A DNA stretch of 41,217 nucleotides from an uncultured Bacilli bacterium (GCA_934153675.1 CAKPFG010000009.1:1-41217), one strand, 5' to 3'; shown: positions 9,166 through 17,126, counted from the first letter of the stretch. Numbers and translations are program-made. The notes: a model not told the origin generated them from the letters alone.

Positions 9166-9930
9166 TTACTCCTTTCTACAAACAACAACACACATAGCTG
9201 GATTAAATTCAGGTATTTTTTTTGAAACCCATTTTCTTTTAAGAATTAAATCATTACTTAATAGTTCCTGTTCTAATGTTTTCCAATTAACTATATTACA
9301 AGATGTAGTGGCAATATTTATTTTTTCATCATTGTTAACCACTATTCTTTCAACATCATCAAATGACTTATTTACATCTGACTTATACTCTTTTAAACCA
9401 TCACCCATTGATACTATTAAAGCAATCCCGTTTTTATTTAAATGACTATATATAAATTTATAAAACTTATTTCTATGTTCTTTATTGACGAACATATGAA
9501 CAACTGCTATAGAATAAATAAAATCAAACTTATCATCTAAAGTATCATTAACAATATCAAACTGTTTAAATTTATCATTATAATTATAATTAGATAGCTC
9601 TTTACATTTTTCTATAACTGTATTTGAATAATCAACGGCGAGAACATTATAATTTTTATTTAAAAGAAATATAGCATCTCTACCTTCTCCGCAACCCAGT
9701 TCTAATATTTTTGCATTTGATTGTATTTTTTCTTTTAGCATTGTCTCAATAACATCTGGAGTAGGATCTTTTGAAGACCAAAGATAATTATGCTTATATA
9801 CTTGTTGATATCTTTTTTCATATGCTTTATAATAATCATCATTTATATTATTAAAATCACCATTATTCCAGATTTTGCTCTCTTTTTTTGTGATATCTCT
9901 TGATTCTAAAAACTTTTCCTGTTTTTCCAT
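9166..9930 (-). CDS. class I SAM-dependent methyltransferase
   Basis: 254 aa from ATG 9930 with SD GGTGA (a TTG four codons earlier lies inside the SD). Rossmann methyltransferase signature: motif I ILELGCGEGRDAIFL (about residues 76-90), acidic end of strand 2 (VLAVDYS), then FKQFDIV, and a motif-IV-like DFIYSIAVVHMF. About 70 N-terminal residues (WNNGDFNNINDDYYKAYEKRYQQVYKHNYLWSSKDPTPDV) precede the core, like tellurite-resistance (TehB)/Methyltransf_25-type or small-molecule methyltransferases. Substrate unknown. It is preceded by its own promoter and a terminator-like attenuator, the arrangement of regulated resistance genes, and followed by an aminotransferase remnant, so a modified-metabolite or self-protection role is possible but is inference. 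Confidence 0.75.
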   Translation of the reverse strand: MEKQEKFLESRDITKKESKIWNNGDFNNINDDYYKAYEKRYQQVYKHNYLWSSKDPTPDVIETMLKEKIQSNAKILELGCGEGRDAIFLLNKNYNVLAVDYSNTVIEKCKELSNYNYNDKFKQFDIVNDTLDDKFDFIYSIAVVHMFVNKEHRNKFYKFIYSHLNKNGIALIVSMGDGLKEYKSDVNKSFDDVERIVVNNDEKINIATTSCNIVNWKTLEQELLSNDLILKRKWVSKKIPEFNPAMCVVVCRKE

Positions 9931-9977
9931 ATTTATCACCAACCAATCGTTAAAATAATATTATAAAAATAGAAAAA

Positions 9978-10001
9978 GGGAAACCTAAAATAAGGTCCCC
10001 C
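9978..10001 (-). terminator. attenuator-like terminator in the methyltransferase leader
   Basis: On the minus strand GGGGGACCT and AGGTTTCCC (two G-U pairs) form a 9-bp stem with loop TATTTT, followed by TTTTTCTATTTTT. It lies between the promoter (10048-10075) and the start (9930), so it would stop transcription unless relieved. GGAGGAGG runs directly into its 5' arm. Confidence 0.7.
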
Positions 10002-10047
10002 TCCTCCAAAACGAATTAACAATAAATTAATTAAATAATCGTGTTAT

Positions 10048-10075
10048 ATTTTATCATATTTTTTTGTTTTGTCAA
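10048..10075 (-). promoter_or_regulatory. strong promoter for the methyltransferase
   Basis: Perfect TTGACA (10070-10075), 16-bp spacer, extended -10 TGATAAAAT (hexamer 10048-10053). Confidence 0.75.
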
Positions 10076-10089
10076 TATTTTTTTGAAAA

Positions 10090-10449
10090 ATGTAGCATAT
10101 TTAGGAATTTTTTATAATTGACTATTTCTTTAGTTTTCTTTGACACTACTAATTCAGTTATTTCATCACATCTGGGACACTTATAATCTTAATAGTCATA
10201 TTTATCATTACTAAGAAGTGCTACCATAATAACACCTTATACTTTTGAATTATCAATAGTTAAATAACATTTATATAAATTATTATTTGCTTCTACTAAA
10301 TCTAGTATTGCTATTTTATCTCAATATCAAGCATGTAATTGTTCCAAATTATCTTTATCAATGTTGAGTATATATTCTTCTAATTCTACCAGTAGATCTT
10401 TTGCATCTTCAAGATAACTACCATCATACTCTATTACATTCATTTTCAT
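10090..10449 (-). pseudogene. GNAT acetyltransferase remnant
   Basis: From ATG 10449 the minus strand reads MKMNVIEYDGSYLEDAKDLL, then VELEEYILNIDKDNLEQLHA, then stops at the next codons, KIAILDLVEANNNLYKCYLTIDNSKV-stop-GVIMVALL, and CPRCDEITELVVSKKT before homology fades. This is the N-terminal half of a GNAT-fold acetyltransferase (strand 1, helix 1, the ITELVVS strand before the acetyl-CoA loop) with at least four in-frame stops and no acetyl-CoA-binding loop or C-terminal half. Clearly dead. Confidence 0.65.
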
Positions 10450-10499
10450 TTATACATATATTATATCATAAATGCGTAAGATTCTTTTAATATTTATAA

Positions 10500-11276
10500 T
10501 TATTGCCTCTCAAAATTATCATTTAACCAATTATAATCATCTTCCCATAAATCTTCTATATTCATATTAAGTTTATTTATATTGCTAATAATTACATTTT
10601 TAAAATATCCAAACTTATTTTCTATTACATTACCGTCTTCGTCTTTAAAATTTCTTTTAACTACTCTTGGAACAATATAATGAATTATTTGTATTAAATC
10701 TTGATACGAATTATCTTCTTCTAATAACTGATTAAATAACTTATCATAATAGAATATTTGGGTATCTGTTTCATTTATATAACCTCTTTCTATTAATTTC
10801 AATGTTAATTTATTATGTTCTTCAGGAACAAAAAAAGATGATATTTTGGTTTTATCATCTTTATCTATTTGTTTTTTAATATTTATTATATTAGTATTTA
10901 TTTGTGTAGCTGTTTCCACATTTGGATTATCCAGGTGTGGATTTTCCATATCTGGATTAGTTTGTTCATTTTCTAAATCAATAAAATGTGGTATTTCATA
11001 TATTAAATAATTACATTCAAAATAACCTTTATCTCCTCTTACTTTTTCAATTTCTACATAATGATGTTCTTGTAGTTCTTTTAATATTGATCTTATTCTA
11101 TCTCTACTCTCTTTGCTAATAGAACATAATCCTGCAAGAGAATAATCCCAATCTTCTGGTAAAGATAACATAAACGATAATAATCCTTTTGCTTTATAAC
11201 TTAAATCACGATCTCTCAAATGGTAGTTACTCATAACAGTATAATTCTTATTTTTTTCTATTTTAAAAACTGACAT
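10500..11276 (-). CDS. HTH replication-initiator-type protein (mobile-element style)
   Basis: 258 aa. ATG 11276 (MSVFKIEKNKNYTVMSNYHLRD) has SD GGAGGTG 5 nt upstream; the longer frame adds nine residues from inside the preceding terminator. Residues about 1-100 form a winged-HTH domain of the HTH_36/plasmid and ICE replication-protein type: LSYKAKGLLSFMLSLPEDWDYS, then LCSISKESRDRIRSILKELQ as recognition helix and EIEKVRGDKGYF as wing. The middle is low complexity, and the C-terminal 100 residues (YINETDTQIFYYDKLFNQLL...) are a helical DnaD-like domain. Such genes accompany integrative and conjugative elements in Bacillota. A broken duplicate lies 1.5 kb downstream. Transcribed right after a hairpin terminator at 11292-11314. 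Confidence 0.7.
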   Translation of the reverse strand: MSVFKIEKNKNYTVMSNYHLRDRDLSYKAKGLLSFMLSLPEDWDYSLAGLCSISKESRDRIRSILKELQEHHYVEIEKVRGDKGYFECNYLIYEIPHFIDLENEQTNPDMENPHLDNPNVETATQINTNIINIKKQIDKDDKTKISSFFVPEEHNKLTLKLIERGYINETDTQIFYYDKLFNQLLEEDNSYQDLIQIIHYIVPRVVKRNFKDEDGNVIENKFGYFKNVIISNINKLNMNIEDLWEDDYNWLNDNFERQ

Positions 11277-11291
11277 TGTAACACCTCCATT

Positions 11292-11314
11292 AAAAAAAGC
11301 CAATTTCTTGGCTT
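11292..11314 (-). terminator. intrinsic terminator upstream of the HTH gene
   Basis: AAGCCAA/TTGGCTT stem with a 4-nt loop, followed on the minus strand by a run of seven T that ends a few bases before the SD of the HTH gene. It either ends the dacA fragment transcript or acts as an attenuator for the HTH gene. Confidence 0.7.
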
Positions 11315-11362
11315 ACATATATAATTTATAATAATACTTTAAAATATAAGGTTTTAATGGGG

Positions 11363-11785
11363 TTATATTGTTATTTCTTCTCCTATAACTTGCGACTGCT
11401 TTTTTATCACTACCACATCATTACCAGATGCAATAGCTATTCCTTTAAGCAAATCTTCTACCTTCATTTTTTCGTTTTCTTCTAGCAAAATTTGACTTCC
11501 ACCCATACTTGAAGCATTTTTAGATACAGTAACTTTGTCGTTTAAGTTAATTTTTCCTGAATCTATTTTTTCCATAATAATTAATAAACTCATCATTTTC
11601 GTCATACTAGCTGGTGGAATTTTTTCATGCGAATTTTTTTCATATAATATTTGCCCAGAAGACTGTTCTAATATAATGGCACTTTTTGCATTTTTAGCAA
11701 GATCATAATCGTTTGAAACTGTAGTAGATGCTTTTATACAAAATGGAATTAACAATAAACTAAAGATTAACAACACTTTTTTCAT
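11363..11785 (-). pseudogene. truncated D-alanyl-D-alanine carboxypeptidase (DacA/S11)
   Basis: 140 aa starting with a signal peptide (MKKVLLIFSLLLIPFCIKAS). Peptidase S11 motifs: SAIILEQSSGQILYEKN, catalytic SxxK as P-A-S-M-T-K-M, SMGGSQILLEENEKM and the SGN of motif 2 (GIAIASGNDVVV). The family is normally about 370-400 aa; here the frame leaves the family pattern right after SGND, replacing the rest by a foreign 14-residue tail (IKKQSQVIGEEITI). KTG and the C-terminal beta domain are missing, so it is almost certainly inactive as a peptidase. The break lies next to the HTH-gene island, consistent with truncation by its insertion. Confidence 0.8.
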
Positions 11786-11840
11786 ATTTCACCTCTAATA
11801 AAAATTATGATTATTATTTAAAAAAATGCTTTTAACTTTA

Positions 11841-11864
11841 AATAAAAAAAGAGTATTAAACTCT
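11841..11864 (-). terminator. intrinsic terminator
   Basis: AGAGT/ACTCT stem (11850-11854 with 11860-11864) followed on the minus strand by a T run; it overlaps the TAG of the gene at 11863. Confidence 0.6.
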
Positions 11865-12741
11865 AATTAATTTCCAATTTTAATATTTTATAATTATCAA
11901 GTAACTTGCTATAAATAACTTCATCTTCTTTTGGAATGTAATTTGCAGTAAGAGAAAAATTATTATATGTTTGTGTAGCTATTTTTTTATATGCCTTACT
12001 AAATAAATTACTAGTATTACTATCATACATAACTTCTATTAGACTAAGTAAACTATTATAAGTACGGGAAGTTAAATTTTCCGGTTCAGCAAAATAAATA
12101 ATTTTTCTTCCATTTAAACTTATTTTATAAAAAATTAAGTTACCCTTAGCTGTTTGGGCATAATCATCACCAAGTAATTTGTCCTTATAAAAATTAAAAT
12201 CATCTGGCTGAAAATAAACATCAGCAGCACTACCTAATTCAAACTTTTTATTAACTTTAAATTTATAAACATTATAATCATTATCTGAATATATTTCAAT
12301 CCCATTATTCTTTAAATTCATTTTAGAATAATCCAAACTTCCTAGAATTGATGATACATAACCTTTATCATTTCCATTTAATTGACCCAAACTATCTATA
12401 ACACTATAAAGAAGTTTCCCCTTAAGTAAAATATTATTATCATCTTTCTTTATTTCATATGTCAAAATATCATTTGATAAAGTTCCTGTTAAATTATCAT
12501 TTATCTCATCATTACTAATATTAATTGTAATACTATCTTTACTAGTTTTAATATTAAGATTATAATATTTTGAAACAGATAAATAATTATCTTCCTTTTC
12601 TATATATTTTATTAATTTACTCAATTTAAAATTAGAACGTTGAAAGTCAAATATTAAAACAGTTATTAAAACAGTAAATAAAAAGCCTGTTAATACTGAC
12701 ATAGTTATAAGTAAATTTTTTTTTATTTTTTTATTTCTCAT
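11863..12741 (-). CDS. membrane-anchored extracytoplasmic protein, unknown
   Basis: 292 aa. Basic N-terminus (MRNKKIKK) and one strong membrane segment (NLLITMSVLTGFLFTVLITVLIF), then about 255 hydrophilic, strand-rich residues predicted outside the cell. No lipobox, catalytic motif or known domain recognised. The exterior part (INISNDEINDNLTGTLSND...) recalls the beta-rich ectodomain of the zinc-ribbon protein at 14351-15841, so the two may belong to one envelope-protein class. ATG 12741 has SD GGAG and an upstream TATAAT-like box. The promoter region is shared with the divergent VanY-like gene. Confidence 0.65.
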   Translation of the reverse strand: MRNKKIKKNLLITMSVLTGFLFTVLITVLIFDFQRSNFKLSKLIKYIEKEDNYLSVSKYYNLNIKTSKDSITINISNDEINDNLTGTLSNDILTYEIKKDDNNILLKGKLLYSVIDSLGQLNGNDKGYVSSILGSLDYSKMNLKNNGIEIYSDNDYNVYKFKVNKKFELGSAADVYFQPDDFNFYKDKLLGDDYAQTAKGNLIFYKISLNGRKIIYFAEPENLTSRTYNSLLSLIEVMYDSNTSNLFSKAYKKIATQTYNNFSLTANYIPKEDEVIYSKLLDNYKILKLEIN

Positions 12742-12826
12742 ACTACCAACTCCATTTTTATTATACTATAAATTTAAAAAAAATAAAAGATTAGAATCTT
12801 TATACATATTAAACATATATTTTAAT

Positions 12827-13396
12827 ATGAAAGATTATTATTTAATTAAAGAACCCAATAAATATGATGTACTTGTAAATAAAAAAAATAAATTGCCAGA
12901 CAATTACATTCCAAAAGATCTTAATTTATTAAGTTCTAAATATAGTGATTCAAAACAATACTTAAGAAATATTGCACAAATTAATTTTGAAAAGATGGCA
13001 AGAGATATTGATAATGATTTAAAAATAATTGCCGTATCAACATACAGAAGTAGCGATTATCAAGAAAATCTATTTAATAATTACGTCAAAGAAAAAGGAT
13101 TAGAATATGCATCTAAATGCAGTGCTAAAAAAGGATTTTCAGAACACCAAACAGGACTGGCAGTGGATATTGCAAATGAAAATCTTGATTATGACAATTT
13201 TGATAAAACAAAAGAATTTAAATGGATTTGTGAAAATGCACACAAATACGGATTTATTTTAAGATATCCTAAAGATAAAATAAATATTACTGGATATAAA
13301 TATGAACCTTGGCATTTTAGATATGTAGGAGATATAGCAGAATATTTATACAAAAATGATTTAACATTAGAAGAATATAAATTGAGTAGAGATTAA
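12827..13396 (+). CDS. D-Ala-D-Ala carboxypeptidase, VanY/M15B family
   Basis: 189 aa with the M15B zinc-peptidase motifs: STYRSSDYQ (substrate loop), SEHQTGLAVDIA (H and D zinc ligands) and EPWHFRYVG (catalytic Glu and third ligand His). It would trim the terminal D-Ala from muropeptides. Unusually there is no signal peptide or anchor: the protein starts MKDYYLIKEPNKYDVLV, so either it is cytoplasmic or an N-terminal export segment was lost. No SD precedes the ATG; a TATATT box ends 5 nt before it, suggesting a leaderless message. The last four codons and the stop (LSRD-stop) come from the 3' end of a group II intron remnant read on the opposite strand. Confidence 0.85.
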   Translation: MKDYYLIKEPNKYDVLVNKKNKLPDNYIPKDLNLLSSKYSDSKQYLRNIAQINFEKMARDIDNDLKIIAVSTYRSSDYQENLFNNYVKEKGLEYASKCSAKKGFSEHQTGLAVDIANENLDYDNFDKTKEFKWICENAHKYGFILRYPKDKINITGYKYEPWHFRYVGDIAEYLYKNDLTLEEYKLSRD

Positions 13397-13595
13397 ATAA
13401 TTTATTTATTTAATCCCTCTCACACCACTGTACGTACGGTTCACGTATACAGTGGTTCAATTTATATTTCAGTATGTGCTTTATCTAGTAGAAACACTAA
13501 TCATTTTTTTTAGTCTTTTATTAGATATTGCCATATGTAATACCACAGTACTTGCTCCCCAATAATATCCTCTAGTGTTTGCCACAACTCTACAT
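13381..13595 (-). mobile_element. group II intron remnant (domains V-VI and maturase C-terminus)
   Basis: On the minus strand 13424-13456 folds as domain V (ACCACTG...CAGTGGT with a CGTACGTAC side typical of the consensus). It is followed by GTGTGAGAGGG, a domain-VI hairpin (GGATTAAAT arms) and the 3' end TCTACTCAAT at 13381. Upstream, 13502-13590 still encodes, without intact frame context, VVANTRGYYWGASTVVLHM-AISNKRL, a decayed form of the NSRKGYWRIANS...L.NERL end of intron-encoded proteins. The 5' part of the intron, the reverse transcriptase and domain I are absent. Confidence 0.75.
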
Positions 13596-13599
13596 AAAC

Positions 13600-13627
13600 A
13601 AAAAAACTAATCCATTTCTGAATTAGT
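13600..13627 (-). terminator. terminator of tRNA-Met
   Basis: ACTAATTC/GGATTAGT 8-bp stem (one G-U), 6-nt loop, then seven T on the minus strand. A second small hairpin (CTCGAA/TTCGAG, 13640-13654) lies between it and the tRNA. Confidence 0.75.
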
Positions 13628-13666
13628 TATTTATCTAAACTCGAAAAGTTCGAGCAGAATTCTTTT

Positions 13667-13743
13667 TGGTAGCGACGGAGAGATTCGAACTCACGACCCC
13701 ATGGGTATGAACCATGTGCTCTAGCCAACTGAGCTACATCGCC
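13667..13743 (-). tRNA. tRNA-Met (CAT), elongator type
   Basis: 77 nt including an encoded CCA. Acceptor GGCGATG pairs with CGTCGCT, D arm GCTCAGTTGGCTAGAGC, anticodon stem CATGG/CCATG with loop TTCATAC (anticodon CAT), T loop TTCGAAT. G1-U72 and the overall sequence match Bacillota elongator tRNA-Met; a tRNA-Ile2 (lysidine CAT) is less likely. Confidence 0.92.
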
Positions 13744-13760
13744 ATTTGAATAACAAAATA

Positions 13761-13789
13761 ATTTTACCATAAATTATTTTGTTTGGCAA
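13761..13789 (-). promoter_or_regulatory. promoter of tRNA-Met
   Basis: TTGCCA (13784-13789), 17-bp spacer, extended -10 TGGTAAAAT (hexamer 13761-13766), ending about 18 bp before the tRNA 5' end. Confidence 0.7.
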
Positions 13790-13872
13790 GAGTTATTTAT
13801 AATAAATATTAAAAAAGATAGAAAAGAACTGATTTAGTAAATTTATACACGAAAGTAAAAGTTCTAAACATG

Positions 13873-13903
13873 ACTACACCGGTAATTAATTGTGTAGTTT
13901 TTA
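13873..13903 (+). terminator. hairpin with T tail
   Basis: ACTACAC/GTGTAGT stem with TTTTTAG after it. No plus-strand gene ends here, so it may be a relic. Confidence 0.35.
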
Positions 13904-14280
13904 GTTTATTCTTAATTTTTATATTATTATTATAGTATACAAATTGTTTTAATGTAATTTTGTAATTTATCAAGATTTTGAGATAATTGTTCTTGATGAA
14001 AACTTTAAACTGGCCGTTTTGTGTTTCTATCTAGATTATGTGTGTTACTATAAGATACTGACATACTTGAAATAAGATTCATTTCAACGATTTTTTATTA
14101 TATATTCCATCTTTATACATTCCTTACGGTCTGAATGTAGTATTGCATAACCAATTTATAATTAGCATCTCTTGATATCTCTAATTCTTCACATATTATA
14201 TTTATTTGATATTATTTTTTTCTTCTCTCATAAAATTTCTATATTTTCTTGTCATAATTTAATCCTTTTTATATTAATTT
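13900..14280 (-). pseudogene. non-coding stretch with possible decayed regulator gene
   Basis: No intact gene. The minus strand has short broken frames: MTRKYRNFMREEKN near 14255, CEELEISRDANYKLVMQYY near 14170, and LSQNLDKLQNYIKTI near 13960. This order (HTH-like ELEISRD, later a coiled coil) would fit a decayed MerR-type regulator, but the match is weak. Confidence 0.25.
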
Positions 14281-14290
14281 TAATATACAA

Positions 14291-14324
14291 AAAATCTACA
14301 CACTTTTTATTTTGTGTAGATTTT
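14291..14324. terminator. bidirectional terminator after the zinc-ribbon gene
   Basis: AAAATCTACACA and TGTGTAGATTTT form a perfect 12-bp stem with T runs on both sides. Confidence 0.8.
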
Positions 14325-14350
14325 CTTCAAATCACTTCTAACCTACTTTT

Positions 14351-15841
14351 TTAATATAAAAAATCAGAATATGATGACGATGAGTTATTATCTTTAATAC
14401 TAGTAGTATCACTACCTATCAAAGAAAGATCTTGAATTAATTTTACAAGAGTTTCGTTTTTTAATATATTATTTTGAATTTCTGTGCTAGCTGATTTTTC
14501 AAATTCTAAATAGCTAATAGCATTATTAGTATCTATACTTTGAATACCTGTATTATTTGAATATTTATTATCAAGTATAAATCCAATAGTATTTTTTCCA
14601 TACTTAATTGAAAATTCTATTTTTTCTCCATTATTACTTTTAGAAATATTTATACTTCCATTTATAGTAACAGAGCCACTAGTGATAGATGCCTCATAGT
14701 TATTTTTACTTGATTTTAATATAGATATACTATCCTTTGCACCATCATATGAAATATCAAGTGCTAATCCCACGAATGAGTTACTATTATCGTTAGTATA
14801 AATAGTAAATTCAACTAAACAATCTTTACTAAAAGAAGTCTTTGAATTAACCATAAGAGCTGATTTTATTTGATCTTTAGAAATGCCATATAAATTAGAT
14901 AACGATTTTATAAATTTATTATCATTTCTTAGTTCTTTAGTAAATGACATTATAAATTCTTTTAAAGTTGTCCCATCTAAAACTAATTTATTTGCAGTAA
15001 CCTTAGTACTAGTACCATTTATTTTTATATTCTCTTTTATTTTTTTTAAATATTTATCAGATAAAGAATTGGCAAAAGCATTATTTAAACCATCTTTAAT
15101 ATTATTAATATCAGAACTTGATGTTTGATATAATTTATTATACTCACTACTATCCATTGGTACTTTTATAAGTTTATCATACAAATTACCTAAAGACAAA
15201 TATATTACATTATCAACACCATAAATTCCCATAGAAACAGCAGACTGATTTCCATAATCTAAATTAATATCTCCTTTTAACATTTTTTTAGTACTGTCAA
15301 CGTTAAAATTTACATCAAAACTTAGATTATTCAAAATAGGACTTATTTCTTTTAAAGAAGCATCATTAGACTCAACATTAAATTTTAATGAACTATTAAA
15401 TGAACTATACTTTTTATTAGAAAATAAACCATTTGAAACTTTTTTAAATCCAGAGATAAAAACCGTTTTAGCACTTTTATCTTTATTTAAAAATAGAAAA
15501 GCCACTGAAACTAAAGCTGCTAAAAGTAAAACTACAGCAATTATAATAAATGGTATTTTGTTATGTTTCTTTTTTACACTTTCATTTTTATTATTATGTT
15601 CATCATTATTTGAATCATTATCAGGTACACTCATATTATTAATACTATTTAAATTATCATTACCATTAATACTATTTAAATTATTATCATCAATACTATT
15701 TATAGATTCAAAACTATTATCGACATTTACTCCATTAAAATTGTTTCCCCCACTATTTTGCTGTGGTATAACCCTTGCTCCACAGGCATCACAAAATTTT
15801 GCATTTTCTGGTAATTCCTTACCACATAATAAACATTTCAT
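14351..15841 (-). CDS. zinc-ribbon membrane protein with large ectodomain
   Basis: 496 aa. N-terminal zinc ribbon (MKCLLCGKELPENAKFCDACG: two CxxC knuckles), then an Asn/Ser/Asp-rich linker (about residues 28-92), one membrane segment at about 97-118 (IPFIIIAVVLLLAALVSVAFLFL), and about 375 residues outside made of repeating beta-strand-like stretches (VNFNVDSTKKMLKGDINLDYG). This architecture (cytosolic zinc_ribbon_2, one TM, large exterior domain) is common in Bacillota envelope proteins of unknown role. ATG 15841 has SD GGAGGAAAT. Followed by a strong terminator; probably monocistronic or led by the DUF2229 gene 60 nt upstream. Confidence 0.75.
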   Translation of the reverse strand: MKCLLCGKELPENAKFCDACGARVIPQQNSGGNNFNGVNVDNSFESINSIDDNNLNSINGNDNLNSINNMSVPDNDSNNDEHNNKNESVKKKHNKIPFIIIAVVLLLAALVSVAFLFLNKDKSAKTVFISGFKKVSNGLFSNKKYSSFNSSLKFNVESNDASLKEISPILNNLSFDVNFNVDSTKKMLKGDINLDYGNQSAVSMGIYGVDNVIYLSLGNLYDKLIKVPMDSSEYNKLYQTSSSDINNIKDGLNNAFANSLSDKYLKKIKENIKINGTSTKVTANKLVLDGTTLKEFIMSFTKELRNDNKFIKSLSNLYGISKDQIKSALMVNSKTSFSKDCLVEFTIYTNDNSNSFVGLALDISYDGAKDSISILKSSKNNYEASITSGSVTINGSINISKSNNGEKIEFSIKYGKNTIGFILDNKYSNNTGIQSIDTNNAISYLEFEKSASTEIQNNILKNETLVKLIQDLSLIGSDTTSIKDNNSSSSYSDFLY

Positions 15842-15901
15842 ATTTCCTCCTACTATTACATTTTATCATAAAATAATTATTTTGTATATTTATTTAAATA
15901 A

Positions 15902-16795
15902 TTATTTATAATTTTTTATAATATCTACAAAACTTTCTATTCTTGTTTCTATACCATTTGATGCATTTATATCATCTATAATAATATTTAAGTAAGGTAT
16001 ATTTAATTTCAATATCATTAACTCGTTAACCAAACTATCAAGTCCACAAGGAAATGTTGACAAAAAAACAACGCCATTTATTCTATCTTTGACAATTTCA
16101 AAAGAACCTATAGATTCTTTGCTGTATTTCCAGTATAAATCCTTAGAAATATTTTGACTTAACTTACGACATAAACTTTTATCAAATAGATCACTATATA
16201 TAACATCTACTCCTTCTTTTTCAAAAAGAGAAACGATTGGTTTTCCTATCAAATCATCATATACATTATAACTGTGTGAAATAAGTAAAACTTTAGTTTT
16301 TTCTCCATTTAATTTTTGATTATTAATTTGCATTAAAATTTTTCTGTCTTTTTTGTATTTATTAATAGCATAATGATAACAATAAAGAATATCAACTTTC
16401 TTTTTTCCTAATTTTTTTGCTATTTCTGAAAGTCCTTTCTTCAAAGTCTGCTTATTATTCAAATCTATATTATAATCCAGTATTTTGACATCAAATATAT
16501 TATTTATAATATCTCTAGAAGCTAAAAAATTAGTACAAGTTTGATTAAATGTATAATAATTATCAATTCTTGGTATTAAAATGTAATCACATTTATCTTT
16601 CAAGTAATTAACATGTCCTATATAATTTTTTATAGACAAACACATCTCATCAGGCGAAGAAACAATACCATCTTCTATTATTTTTTTTGTTGTTTTAGGA
16701 CTGACAATGACATCTATATCCATTTTTTTAAAAAAATTAATTAGTATATCACCATCTATATAATAAAATAATGCTCGTGGAATTCCTATTTTCAT
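15902..16795 (-). CDS. DUF2229 / 2-hydroxyacyl-CoA dehydratase activase-related protein
   Basis: 297 aa. Hallmarks of the family: N-terminal KIGIPRALFYY, FFKKMDIDVIVSPKTTKKIIEDGI, E-M-C-L-S-I-K-N-Y-I-G-H-V (Cys plus GHV), CDYILIPRI, and near the end FLSTFPCGLDSLVNELM with a second conserved Cys. These proteins resemble subunits of 2-hydroxyacyl-CoA dehydratase and its activator and probably bind an Fe-S cluster; in many Bacillota they stand alone with no known substrate. The dehydratase subunits and the ATPase activator are not in this window. ATG 16795 has SD GGTGAT. The DUF1540 peptide is divergent, with 74 bp between starts. Confidence 0.75.
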   Translation of the reverse strand: MKIGIPRALFYYIDGDILINFFKKMDIDVIVSPKTTKKIIEDGIVSSPDEMCLSIKNYIGHVNYLKDKCDYILIPRIDNYYTFNQTCTNFLASRDIINNIFDVKILDYNIDLNNKQTLKKGLSEIAKKLGKKKVDILYCYHYAINKYKKDRKILMQINNQKLNGEKTKVLLISHSYNVYDDLIGKPIVSLFEKEGVDVIYSDLFDKSLCRKLSQNISKDLYWKYSKESIGSFEIVKDRINGVVFLSTFPCGLDSLVNELMILKLNIPYLNIIIDDINASNGIETRIESFVDIIKNYK

Positions 16796-16869
16796 TTTAT
16801 CACCAATTAATTTTATTCTTAATACGTATATATTATTAATAATAGTTAATATTATTTGTGGAGGTACTT

Positions 16870-17028
16870 ATGAAAAAACAAAAAATTAATTGTCGTGTTT
16901 ATGATTGCAAACACTGTGATTGTAATTGTGATGAATGTAAATTAGAATCAATTGAAGTCTGTAATTGTAAAGATAACGAAACAAAAGAAGCTACTATGTG
17001 TGATAGCTATGATAAAAAATGTGACTAA
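16870..17028 (+). CDS. small Cys-rich protein, DUF1540-like
   Basis: 52 aa with ATG 16870 and SD GGAGGT (16860-16865, spacer 4). Eleven Cys: INCRVYDCKHCDCNCDECKL, then IEVCNCKD, and C at 44 and 51. Spacing and the I-x-C-x-V-x-x-C...C-x-x-x-x-I-x-V pattern fit DUF1540, small metal-binding peptides of Bacillota, often linked to stationary phase or sporulation. Standalone gene, divergent from the DUF2229 gene. Confidence 0.7.
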   Translation: MKKQKINCRVYDCKHCDCNCDECKLESIEVCNCKDNETKEATMCDSYDKKCD

Positions 17029-17126
17029 ATTAAAAAATCTATGTAAATTTTTAGAGTAAATACACTTTTTTTACAAACTTTTTTAAACTTATTTCCGTTT
17101 CTTTGTAGCATTTATATTATTAATAG

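Noticed and set aside
13381..13595. Complete group II intron
   Set aside because: Only domains V-VI and a decayed maturase tail are visible; no RT motifs or 5' GUGYG end upstream.
15558..15911. 117-aa plus-strand frame
   Set aside because: Shadow of the zinc-ribbon protein's linker and TM segment; no SD.
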